Below, piece by piece: positions 34,830 through 45,454 of a stretch of DNA of 64,000 nt. The DNA lies in assembly GCF_965363235.1 (NCBI RefSeq), contig NC_134846.1:4097001-4161000 (forward strand). The letters are read 5' to 3'. Under the pieces are notes generated by a model. That model saw nothing but the letters and a program-made list of their open reading frames with translations, had not been told where the DNA came from and made no database searches. The DNA is from Mytilus galloprovincialis. Lineage: Eukaryota; Mollusca; Bivalvia; Mytilida; Mytilidae. Positions within the stretch are counted from its first letter, which is position 1, and every line of letters starts with the position of its first letter. Both the position numbers and the translations under genes were made by a program.

Positions 34830-34972
34830 TTTTATAGCTGACTATGCGGTTTGAGATTTGCTCATTGTTGACGGCCGTACGGTGACATGTAGTTGTTAAT
34901 ATCTGTGTCATTTTGGTCTCTTGTAGACAGTGGTCTAATTCGCATTCATACCACATCTTTTTTTTATATTTA
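34830..34972 (+). repeat. Interspersed repeat family B, 3' part
   Basis: Blocks TTTTATAGCTGACTATG, TGCTCATTGTTGACGGCCG, GTCATTTTGGTCTCTTGTAG and a CATTCATACCACATC end are followed by a T run. Confidence 0.65.
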
Positions 34973-35239
34973 TATAGCTATATTTCTTACAACTGCATGT
35001 TATGTGTACATGTTCCAGGCTCGTGTCGCTGAAAGAGGTCTCCTTTCAAGTTTGAAAATATGTGAATAGCTCGGGAAAACTATCAGAAATATAGTATGAT
35101 AAAAAAAATTTAGCAAAGTTCCCACTACTCTTTTTGTAAACTTTCTTGCTATTTCCGGGTGTGTTTTAATCGAAGAATGTTCTCTCTATTGACACTATGG
35201 TATATAAACTCATCATATATACCATGATTGACATTTTAT

Positions 35240-35370
35240 ATTGACGGAAGACGTGCGTTTCGTCTAAAAAAAATAAGACTCATTAGTGCGCTCGAATAAA
35301 AAATTTAAAAAGGCAAAATAAAGTTCGAAGTTGAAGAGGATTGAGGACCAACATACGTATTCCCAATTAC
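35240..35370 (+). repeat. Interspersed repeat family C
   Basis: It includes GTGCGTTTCGTCTA, GACTCATTAGTG and GTTGAAGAGGATTGAGGACC. Related minus-strand sequence lies at about 49385-49500 (GCGCATTTCGACAAGCAATG) and a plus-strand piece near 57775-57850. It may be a SINE or MITE; I cannot assign a class. Confidence 0.5.
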
Positions 35371-35390
35371 ATCCACCGTAAGGTCATCTA

Positions 35391-35549
35391 CAGTGGCGGA
35401 TCAAGAATTTTTCATAAGTGGGGGCCCACTGACTGACCTAAGAGGGGGCCCGCTCCAGTCACGCTTCAGTGATTCCCTATATAAGCAACCAATTTTTTCC
35501 CAAAAAGGGGGGGCCCGGGCCCCCTGGGCCCCCTCTAAATCCGCCTCTG
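35391..35549 (+). mobile_element. 159-bp MITE with 5-bp target duplication ATCTA
   Basis: It starts CAGTGGCGGATC and ends ATCCGCCTCTG; ATCTA flanks both sides (35386-35390 and 35550-35554). Internal G/C runs (GGGGGCCC and GGGCCCC) form a further inverted repeat. It is the most complete CAGTGGCGGATC-family copy in the window. Confidence 0.85.
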
Positions 35550-36559
35550 ATCTATTCCTAAGATAGAAAAGCCTCTTGTTAAAAAATAAAAAAAAATGTT
35601 AACTTTAAATTTATAATTATGAACATATCAATGATAACTCTTCCATCCTTCAATTGCAAACCACATAAAACCTAAACAATTCAAGTGAACTTATAAATTA
35701 AATGATGAAAAATCGAATGGCGAACAAAATAGTATAATAGATTTGGTTTGGCAATCTTCGTTTTGAGACCTTATTGGTGGGCTAGCTAGCATAAAGAATT
35801 ACATGTACTTTAAATGTATAAAATACATATTTTCTACAATGATATATAATTAGGAATGGAAATTAAAAGGCTTATTTAAAAACATAAAAAGGATCTTTAT
35901 TTTTATATCTGAATATCCTCGAAAATATCTTTGCGTTTGAAAGCTCTTTTAATATATTTTACACGTATATCGAAATGTGTTCATACCAATTGTCCCGCTT
36001 TATACCGAACCCGCGTAACCTTAAAATTAGGACATTACACGAACAAAACATTACAATTTTGTTTATTACAGATATTTTATCATATCCACGGTTGAATGCA
36101 CAATATCCCCACCAAGAAAACCGTCTACTGTTAGAGGAGGGACGACAGCCTAGATGTCGTGTGCAAAAATAATAATTACTTGGTACGGTTTCAGCTTGTG
36201 TATTGTAATTTTGAATAGTATAGATCGATTCGTGTTTTAAAATCAAATAAACGCTACTGCTTTCACTGATGACCGAAAAATTACTTTAATATATATATAT
36301 AAAAAAACAATGTATTTGTTACATGTTTTTGGTATAAAATTATATATTTTGAAGATCATATTCCGTAATGTTATGACCTGAATTCTATTCGATGTCTATA
36401 AAGCAAATTAAATCTAATTGCAATGTCTTTTTCAATAATATATTAGAAAAAAAGATAAATTAAGGACTTAAATGAAAGTAATAAAATTCTCCTATACAAA
36501 AATATTAAGATTAACTTGAAACAAGAATTTTACCTAAAACATAACCATTCTGACTCCAG

Positions 36560-36990
36560 AAAACTATGAACAAAATTTATTATTAGCGAACTCACTCTTT
36601 TAAAAAAAAAGGTCAAACATTCCTAGATATCAGAGATATGCAAATTCTGTAATGAGATTGAGGACGAAAAACACTTCTGTCTCAAATGCTCTAAATATAA
36701 TTTTTATAAAAAAATTTTTTTTGACTCAACGAAAATCAATTCGGAGTGGAAAAACACTGCAAAAGATGATACACTTAAACTTAGGATATTACTAAACGCC
36801 ACATCTCGCAGTCAAATTAAAAATACAGTTTCCTTAATATGAGTCTTTAGAACTGAGGACGGGAGACCCAAAACAATAATTTCAACTGCTACATTTTGTA
36901 TTTTAATATTGTACTGTATATTTTTGTATATATGTTATGTTTGTCAGAGATCAGTTTTTTTTTATTTATATGACAATAAAAGTATTTGAT
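36560..36990 (+). pseudogene. LINE tail remnant and 3' UTR
   Basis: A plus-strand frame reads NIPRYQRYCKFCNEIEDEKH and KCSKYNFYKK, the Cys/His tail of non-LTR reverse transcriptases. It is followed by a 3' UTR with AATAAA near 36973. It is 5'-truncated and cannot encode an active protein. Confidence 0.65.
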
Positions 36991-37094
36991 TATAAAAATT
37001 CAAGGCAAACGTTTTGTTAACATTTCGTTAGAAATCATTGAAATATATAACAATTTTTAAGAATATTATTCATACACACAAAAGTCATTATAAT

Positions 37095-37195
37095 AAAATT
37101 GAGAATGGAAATGAAGAATGTGTCAAAGAGACAACAACCCGACCATAGAGAAGACAACAGCAGAAGGTCACCAACAGGTCTTCAATGCAGCGAGA
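37095..37195 (-). repeat. Interspersed repeat, GGGGCCAGCT family (3' part)
   Basis: In plus-strand reading it starts AAAATTGAGAATGGAAATG and continues GTGTCAAAGAGACAACAACC and GGTCTTCAATGCAGCGAG, the complement of 32590-32690. Confidence 0.65.
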
Positions 37196-39835
37196 AATAA
37201 TGTCTGCATCAGTTGATGCATATATATTCTTACGACGCTAAAAACGGCGATTTTCCAGTAAAATTTCAAATGTAATTGTCAAATACGTGACAAAATACGT
37301 AACCCTACGACATAAAACATTTTTTGGGTATTTTGATTTAATTCAAGATAAAAATAAACACTTGATCATGACAAAATTTTCTTTGAAAATTAGTGTTATT
37401 TGTGCATAGGTCGACTTCGTTCTCTAAGACTATTTCTATTTTTTTGTGTAAAGAATGAATACAATATAACCGATTTTGTGTCAAATGCAGTTTGGTACGA
37501 AATAATAGCTTAAAACCTTTCAAACTATTCTAGTAATTTATCCATGCCGTATGACGTAGGTTATGATTAGCCCTCGGGGAAAAACATTCAAAATTAATGT
37601 AGGGATAATTATGACAAGTACGTGTATTCCCGACAAACAATGACAATTACCAAATTCGTTTATTACGTGTACATGTATGCATTTTGTATAACCATTAAAT
37701 CTGTGGCACCAAATCTATATATGTATAACTGTATAAATTACCCAAGCAGGAACATATATATAATAGTTAGATTTACTGTAACCAGATTCACCTTTTATAT
37801 TTCTTGACACGTGTGTTGTGAGGTTGATTTATTTTTAATAACTAAATAGATAAAAAAAAAATTAACGAATATTTGATACATAATTGTAGATAATACAAAA
37901 CTGGCTGTATGACATTATAAGTAATAACACGGGCCATGCTTGTAAAAACTGTGTGATAGTGGTTAGTTCGTATAAGTCAACGTTCGGTATAGTCAGGGCT
38001 CGAGAGACTAGTCAGGGATTGTTTTACACCAGGAGCCTTTGAATTTAAAAACATGGAACTATGTTATTGCCAATCAGACAATTATTGTACAACTAAATAC
38101 TATTTTGGACTCTTTGGCTCTCATACCACAATGCACATCTTCTTAATCTGTCTTTACGAATACGTCGCTTCTATATATCATAGTCCATATTTAGCAAACG
38201 ACAGTGTGAATATTTTGTGTATGAGTGTCTGAAATGATTCGATGACATACTAGTGTATAATGCAGGCTGTAATCTTTCAAATTTCTTCCTTTATATGTCA
38301 TGCATCAAATAAAAAGTACTATTATACATGTGAAAATTAAGGTGACAAATCTAAGGTAAAGTAGTGACTAAGACCAACGCGTCCGTTGTGTATATACCGC
38401 AAAGGATTTCTTAGTGCACTAAGAAGAAAGTTTAAGCACACAGGACTCTAAAAAAAACGACCTTTTAAGGCCCCAAAGAACATGCCAGGATAAAAGAGAA
38501 TATTAGTATATAACTCATATTAATGGTATCAATAGATATAGTAATTGTGAAGTAAAAAGTCTTTTCAATCAGCGTGTGCCACTCGGCACGTCACCAACGG
38601 CTTAATGCAAATTCCCAATCATCACAATAAAAAGGGCTTTCAAACTAAATGGTAGACCCGACCCCCAACATAGAATGGTTAAAATTTTGAGTTGGAGCCA
38701 TTAAACTGCTCTATAATTTGACGTAATTTGTCTCGAAAGCAGTACACTGCACTGTGAGTATTTGTTAGATAATCACGCGCGATTTTATTATTTAAAGCTT
38801 TAAGGAAATGCTGTACGAAATAACTAAGATCAGTTTATTTGTACCCGTAACAAAAAGGAGAAAAGATTGGGCTGCCTCTCTGCAATTTTGTCTAGTTACT
38901 AAAGTAAAATCAAACTTTAATTCTCCGGCAATGCACATGTTGATATATATATTGTATAGGTCATTCCAACACTTACACTTGTTCTTTTATTTGAGTGCCG
39001 GGCTATTTAATTACCATTTTAATTCAAAGCTTGGATTTGAATCCTTCATTCTCCAGTACGTTTGAATTTCTACATACATCACAGAAAGTAATGAAAGTTG
39101 TGTGTTAAACGTCAATGCGAAAGCAAACAATCCATTAAAGAAGACTTTTAGAAGGCACATATTTATCTTTCGTCTGACAGCACGTATACACCACAGTTAT
39201 CGTAAATTATATAAACATATAAAAAAAAATCGAACAAAAAAACATTATTTTTTTAGACAAAAAGAGAAAAGAACTGATAAGTGCGGGTTATCCATGCGCT
39301 TTTTAGCTTGCCTCCTTTATTTATGTTTCGATATTTCAAAACTTAATTATTCTTTTTATCTATTATAACACGTGAAAACCACACCGGTGAGACCATATAT
39401 GTCATAAACTTACAGCTGGTCCTGAACATGCATGAAGTATTTGCCACTGGACTTTAAACAACAATCAATCACACTACAACTTATAGTATACTATAGTTGT
39501 GAAATACAAAATGTATATTATAATGATACAATTAGCCAAATAAATAGAATACAAATACACACTACTTTATATAACTGACACACTCTCTAAACTATATAAG
39601 TAGAGAAGCGAAAAGTTTCCTGTGAATACTAAACAACCTTTCGAAACAGCACATGTTTTAATGGGTTTCCATGCGGCGCTCAAATATTTTGCATGGTCTT
39701 TGGGTACTATAGTGTTTAGACATATATGATATTGTAAGAACCTTTAACGTATAATAGATTCAAATTCGTTATTTTCCTCAATAAAAAAAAACCAAGCATG
39801 TATATTAAAAACTGACGGTCAGACATCACTAATAC

Positions 39836-40845
39836 GTGTATATGTTGTGTACAAGTTATCATTTTGTACAAATTATAATTTGTACAAAAATATTGTACAA
39901 ATTATAATTTGTATTTTGACTTTGTACAAATTACAATTTGTGCAAAATGTGCCTGTACAAATTACAATTTGTACAAAATTTGACCAAAATTCACTTATAA
40001 CTTGTACAACAGTTTTAAATATTGATTTTGTTGAAAAATTAATTGATTCACATAATAGAACCGTAATTAACTGACCACACAATAAACCTTATAACAAAAT
40101 ACACTGTTTTACACAACTACAAAAGACACATTGATCTTCGAAATTTTTGAAAGAAAAAAAAGGAAAGAAGTATTATATTTTTTTCAAATTTTTCATTCAT
40201 AAACTACTTTTTCTTAAAAAATATCATTCAATAGTACTGCTTGATTAGCTCTTATCGTTATTTGGAAGATTTTTCTTTTATTCAGAAACTTTGCAAAAAC
40301 GGTAATATTTGTAAAAAATTGATATTTTGGATTGTGAAAGATCATGTAGAGCATTTTGATGATCGTGAAAAGGATCAAGAAAGATTTGTTACCACTTATT
40401 CGTTATTTCAAAAAGTCTATGAAAACAATCAAAACATGTCGTCATCAATGTTCTTTCATGTTAAAGCAACACTTGGTACAGCACTTCTTAATTTAGAAGT
40501 GAGAGTCAAAAGATGTTGTGCAATACCTGATTCCATAACATCACCTGCAGAAACGAATGATAAAGAACGACTTTTGAATTTTGTAACTTAGATGTACTGT
40601 GAGGTCATTTAATAGCAATTCAATAATGTGTATCAATGCTTTTTTTTTACCAAAATCCATATGATAAATTATTGTACAAGTAATAAGTGAATTTTTGTCC
40701 ATTTTTGTACAAATTGTAATTTGTACAAGCACTTTTTGTACAAATTACAATTTGTACAAGGTCAAAATACAAATTATAATTTGTACAATATTTTTGTACA
40801 AATTATAATTTGTACAAAATGATAACTTGTACACAACATATACAC
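39836..40845. mobile_element. 1.0-kb foldback element with 174-bp inverted repeats
   Basis: The arms are 39836-40009 and 40672-40845. Each arm is an array of about four palindromes built on TTGTACAAATT and AATTTGTACAA, so each arm can itself fold. Both outer ends read GTGTATATGTTGTG inward. The target duplication is not clear: AC/AC or TA/TA are possible. The unique middle holds an open frame at 40241-40591. The superfamily is unknown. Confidence 0.8.
40241..40591 (+). CDS. Unrecognised exon-like ORF inside the foldback element
   Basis: The 116-codon frame has no obvious ATG at its beginning. A TTTTTCTTTTATTCAG tract ending at about 40284 looks like a 3' splice site, so the coding part may be a terminal exon starting near 40285 and ending at the stop at 40589-40591. 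Its composition is protein-like (charged, with VKDHVEHFDDREKDQERF and HVKATLGTALLNLEVRVKR stretches), unlike nearby random frames. I do not recognise the family. It could be a captured host exon, the remains of the element's own transposase, or chance. Confidence 0.35.
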   Translation: MISSYRYLEDFSFIQKLCKNGNICKKLIFWIVKDHVEHFDDREKDQERFVTTYSLFQKVYENNQNMSSSMFFHVKATLGTALLNLEVRVKRCCAIPDSITSPAETNDKERLLNFVT

Positions 40846-41042
40846 ACATTAATTAATTCTTTATTAACGTTTAGCCCTACGGCACCTTTTTATTAAGAAT
40901 GATGATGAGAGTAATAAAATAGGTATGTACTTTCTTACGTTATGGATCAATGATTTTGTTACCTGTTGACCCGGTTGATTACTAGCACGTGCCATTGAAC
41001 TCGACCATTTTAACCAAAACAGATTTTGTTTTTTTAAATTAA

Positions 41043-41066
41043 CGCCATATATATATATATATATTT
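41043..41066. repeat. Short AT microsatellite
   Basis: A CCATATATAT run of about nine TA units in otherwise plain A/T-rich DNA of the right arm of the CACTA element. The rest of 40846-41873 shows a family B fragment at about 41395-41440 and nothing else I can name. Confidence 0.7.
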
Positions 41067-41873
41067 ATATTGATACTAAGTACTGTATATATATTATATA
41101 GATTAGAAAATAAATATTAGAAGGAAACATTGTTCGAATGAAAATTTGTATACGGTGATACTTTAACACCGTCCCGACAGAGACTGACTGCAGTATTATG
41201 ATCAGCTTTCGGAATCCGGAAAGTCTTTTTCGAATTTCCGGATGTCGGGAATATTTTTTTCCAAGTTTAATAGAGTAACTCGCACGAAAAAAAAAATAAA
41301 CATACGGTAAACTAGGATTAATCAACAGACAACGAATTAAAGCAACTGTCATATACATAAAACAAAAATATGCATGTGTTAATTTGGCTCCGCTGCATTT
41401 CTGTGGATTGTCTCATTGGCAATCATACCACATCTCCTGAAGTAACTTTTTTTAGGTTACGTTAAGGATTTTCCGTTACTAATATTCAAATACGAAAAAC
41501 TATTTCACCGGTGTTCACAACATTTTAAGGTTAAATTTATGGCATACATATTGGAGTGTATACAATTAACATACGCCCTTGCATTTAATTTATTTTCAAT
41601 ATATATTTATATAAACTAACATTTTATATTAAAAAATAAACAACATGTATAGACGAATAATTTATTTGTTCCTCAACAGAACAAGAAAAAAAATAAAGAA
41701 TCAACAGAAGATTTAATCTTTTTTATTAAATAATCCGGCAAAATATACTTCAAATTCTAATATTAAAATACATATATACATATTAATCTAAAATTCATTA
41801 TCGAGTAGAAGGGGCGCAACTCGTGGTATCAAACCGGTATACTGAACGATCTAAACAGGGTCTGAAAATTTTG

Positions 41874-42123
41874 AACGTAATTTTGTATCCATGGTCTGTT
41901 TTGGTCTGACACGCTCTTAACGGATCTAAACAAGCCGCTAGACGATTCAGTCTTTTCCGTCTTGACATGCCTTAACGAACTGATTTACCTGGTGAGGCTA
42001 TCGATCTGAACGACGACTGAACGACCTTAAATATCTTGACGAATTTCTCTAGCGGTAAATCCAGTCAATCAAGATGCGATCAGACCAAAATGACCGTTTC
42101 AGACTGAAATCGTGCTACTAGTG
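41874..42123 (-). repeat. Right terminal inverted repeat of the CACTA element
   Basis: This is the reverse complement of 10903-11152 with about 10 mismatches in 250 bp, ending CTACTAGTG at the insertion junction. YGTYAAGR-type motifs recur at equivalent places. The duplication AGT (42124-42126) follows. Confidence 0.9.
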
Positions 42124-45100
42124 AGTGCTGGTAAGAAAGAAAGATGGAACCGTGCGCTGGTGCATTGACTACAGAGCTTTAAATGACAGAACAATAAAAG
42201 ATTGCTTCCCTATTCCTATTATTGAGGATTGCTTGGACTCACTCCAAGGCACCACCACGTTCTGTACATTGGACCTTGCCAGTGGCTATTATCAGATTGA
42301 GCTTGAGCCAGAAGACCGAAAGAAAACGGCGTTCATTACAAGATATGGGTTGTTCGAGCACACCAGAATGGGAATGGGCCTTTGTAACGCCCCAGCAACA
42401 TTTCAGCGGGCCATGCAACTCGTTTTGAGAGGACTTACTTGGACACAGGTGTTAGTTTATCTTGATGATGTCGTGGTTCTCGGTCGCAACTTCGAGGATG
42501 GTCTCATTAATTTGAGGGCTGCATTTGAAAGATTTAGACAGTATACCCTGAAGCTGAAACCAAAGAAGTGTCAACTGTTTCAGCCTGAAGTTGAGTTTTT
42601 AGGAAAACTGGTGAGTGCTAATGGCATCTCCGTTTCTCCATCTAAGATAGAAGCAGTGAAAAAGTGGCCAACTCCCAAGTCAAAGAAAGAACTCATGTCA
42701 TACCTAGGGTTTGTCAATTACCACCGGGATCACCTGCACAACTATGCAGAAATGACTGCATGTCTATACGACCTTGCTCACCAGACAGGAGAAGCTGAAT
42801 GGCAACAGTGTCACGAAAAGGCGTTCCAACAGTCAAAAACGGCGTTAATAAGTGCACCTTGCCTGACATATCCTAATGCCAATGATAAATTCATATTAGA
42901 TACAGATGCATCTGACACCACCATAGGTGCAGTTTTATCACAATTACAAAATGGTGAAGAAAGGGTTATATGCTTTGCAAGCCACGTTCTATTGAAGCCT
43001 CAGCGTCGTTATTGTACAACAAGGAAAGAGTTACTGGCCGTTGTTAAGTTTTGTCGGCATTTCCGTCACTACTTACTTGGTAGACGTTTTATTTTACGCA
43101 CTGATCATAACAGTTTGGTATGGCTAATGCGTTTCAAGCATATTGAAGGACAACTAGCGCGATGGTTGGAAGAATTGTCATCATTTGACATGGAGATCAT
43201 CCATCGTCCAGGAAAGAAGCATTGTAACGCTGATGGTCTAAGTCGCATCCCAGACGATGTTCCTGAATGTGACTGCTATAGGGCAGGACTTGATCCTACA
43301 ACACTGCCATGTCATGGTTGCAAATATTGCCTACGAGCTCACGAACAGTGGAGCAGATTCGGAAATGACGTAGACGACGTGATTCAATTGGCTACTAAGT
43401 CAGTGATAGCATCAGTACGCACGGTTTCAGTAGTGGCTGAAAATGATAAGGACATGTCCACTGACCAAGAGCCCACGGCTCTGGCAGGGGATTGTCACTC
43501 AGATCCATCACCAAGTTTAGACGATACTCTACCATATGCTGATGGCAATCCATGTAGCAACTGGGCACCTGAATACCCACCTGAACAGTTAAAGATATTT
43601 CAGCAAGAAGACCCTGATTTGGCTCCAATATTACAATGGATGGAGGAAGACGTCGAGCCAACACAGGCTGAACTACGTTTGCAAAGTAGGGCAACTAGGT
43701 CGCTTTGGTTGTGTAGACCTTGTTTTGTCATGTTTAACCATGTTTTATACTACAAATTCATAGGTTGTCCAGCACGCCAAGGTCTTTGTTTAGTTGTTCC
43801 ATCAGAGTTAAAAGGAGAGGTGCTTAAAAATTGTCATGACACCAAAACATCAGGACACTTGGGTCAGAAAAAGACGCTCGATAAGTTAAAGCAGGCTTTT
43901 CTGTGGTATAACATGCGCAAAGATTGTGACGATTATGTTAGTACCTGCGCCACCTGTAGTCAAAATAAAAAGGCGCATGTGCAACCTAGAGCACCACTTG
44001 GGCAGTTCCATGCTGGGTATCCGATGGAGAGAGTACATCTCGATATTCTTGGACCTTTTAATACAAGTAATAGCGGCAATAATTATGTCTTGATGATGGT
44101 GGATCAGTTCACAAAATGGGTAGAGATGGCTGCATTACCTGAACAGACTGCAAAGATGATTGCTGAGAAATTTATTGTGCATTTCGTGGTGACATTTGGG
44201 TGTCCATTGGAAATCCACACTGACCAAGGACGAAACGACAGTGACTTATTCAAAACACTATGTGATGCCTTGGAAATTGCCAAAACCAGGACAACCCCGT
44301 ATCATCCCTCATCAAATGGCCAGGTAGAGAGGTACAATACCATTGTATTGGCAATGATAAGATGTTTTATTGAGAAAAATTGTCGTAACTGGGACAGAGA
44401 CTTGCCTTTCTTGTCTATGGCAATGCACTCAATGGTGAATAGGCAAACTGGATTTACGCCGAATCAAATGATGTTGGGTAGAGAGACTATCCAACCTGTT
44501 CATCTTCTCCTTGGCATGCCACAGTACGGTCAGAACAGAATGACCCCCAACGTTTGGGTACAACATTTAGTCGGAAGGATGCAAAAGATTCACGAATTTG
44601 CAAGGCACAGTCTGCAAACCTCGCAACTAAGACAAAAGCGGGATTATGACCTCAGAGTTGTTGAACATAAATATCAACCAGGCGATTTGGTGTATAAGGC
44701 GGACTCAACTACAAAAGTCGGACAGAGCAAGAAGCTCAAATCACCATGGTGTGGACCTTTTCTTGTCGTGGCTAGTAGACCCCCATTGTACACTATCCGA
44801 GGAAGAAAAGGAGATTCAGTAGTGCACCATGACAAATTGAAACTTTGCAACGACAGGGATATCCCGACCTGGATCAAAAGACTTAGGCATGCGTTATTTC
44901 AAGCTGAAAGTGAAATGGATGAGAGCTGGGATCATCTTGATGATACAATACCCTATGGTGTTGACTTTAATGTTCAGGGCATGTTTGATGCAAATCAGCC
45001 CACTTTTGATAGAGTTGTTTTACCCCAGTCATTAGGTGACCCGTCATATACCCATACTCCATTGACACAAGAACTGGAACAGGGGCCCCAGTTCGATACA

Positions 45101-45316
45101 GTTGCAGCTTTAGATGCTACTAGTAATAGCATTGATGAACCTCCAAATTTAGACTTGGGGGAAATTTCAAAATCGGATAACAGTTTCAGTGGGGACTCTG
45201 TAAATGTCAAAGTTAGCAGCACAGATGACGAGAAGAGGCCCTCGGCCTCTCTGTCTTCTGATCACACCTCAAGGTATGGTAGGCCAATCAGATGCCCACT
45301 TCGATACCAAACGTAA
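42124..45316 (+). CDS. pol: Pol, 3' fragment: reverse transcriptase, RNase H, integrase
   Basis: It continues the pol frame beyond the insertion, about 1063 codons, and is intact to the stop. RT landmarks: VRKKDGTVRWCIDYR, FCTLDLASGYYQIEL, the catalytic YLDD (42458-42469) and a FLGKLVSANGI block. RNase H shows DTDASDTTIGAVLSQ, ELLAVV and FILRTDHNSLVWL. A short linker follows, then integrase with an HHCC zinc finger (HDTKTSGHLG and CATC), Asp residues in VHLDILGPF and HTDQGR, and Glu in NGQVERYN, the DDE triad. The C-terminal part contains YQPGDLVYK and VVHHDKLKLC but no clear chromodomain. The enzyme copies element RNA to DNA and inserts it. The fragment lacks its own start codon in context, so it is stranded by the insertion. 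Confidence 0.92.
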
Positions 45317-45454
45317 TAGATATTGTGTGGGATAATTTCATATGTATATAATGTATATATGTACTTTAGCATGTTCGTACTTAGTAATAAATGTGCATCA
45401 TTTTCGCTATTGTGTTTTTAATCATGTTATGTTTTGATTTCCTCTCGTTCTAGG
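45317..45454 (+). promoter_or_regulatory. Gap between pol and ORF3 with a probable splice acceptor
   Basis: A pyrimidine-rich TTTCCTCTCGTTCTAG tract ends at 45453, immediately before GATGG carrying the ORF3 ATG (45455). This is what an acceptor for a spliced, env-like subgenomic RNA would look like. No donor is established. Confidence 0.45.

Larger units (their letters stand above)
10903..42123 (+). mobile_element. Giant CACTA (En/Spm) DNA transposon, 31.2 kb
   Basis: Both ends read CACTAGTAGCACG inward, so the terminus is literally CACTA. The inverted repeats span 250 bp (10903-11152 and 41874-42123) with about 10 mismatches by eye. A 3-bp AGT duplication flanks the element. Inside are a TNP2-type transposase (plus strand) and a four-exon unrecognised gene (minus strand). 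Most of its length is non-coding and filled with other elements: a hAT element at 22208, a 5-bp-TSD element at 12772, a foldback element at 39836, MITEs and LINE tails. It lies in the RT region of a gypsy element with identical LTRs, so it moved recently. Typical CACTA elements are about 5-20 kb. Confidence 0.93.

Noticed and set aside
42222..42428. Frames overlapping gag, pol and ORF3 on either strand
   Set aside because: They run in other frames of clearly coding sequence and have no recognisable product.
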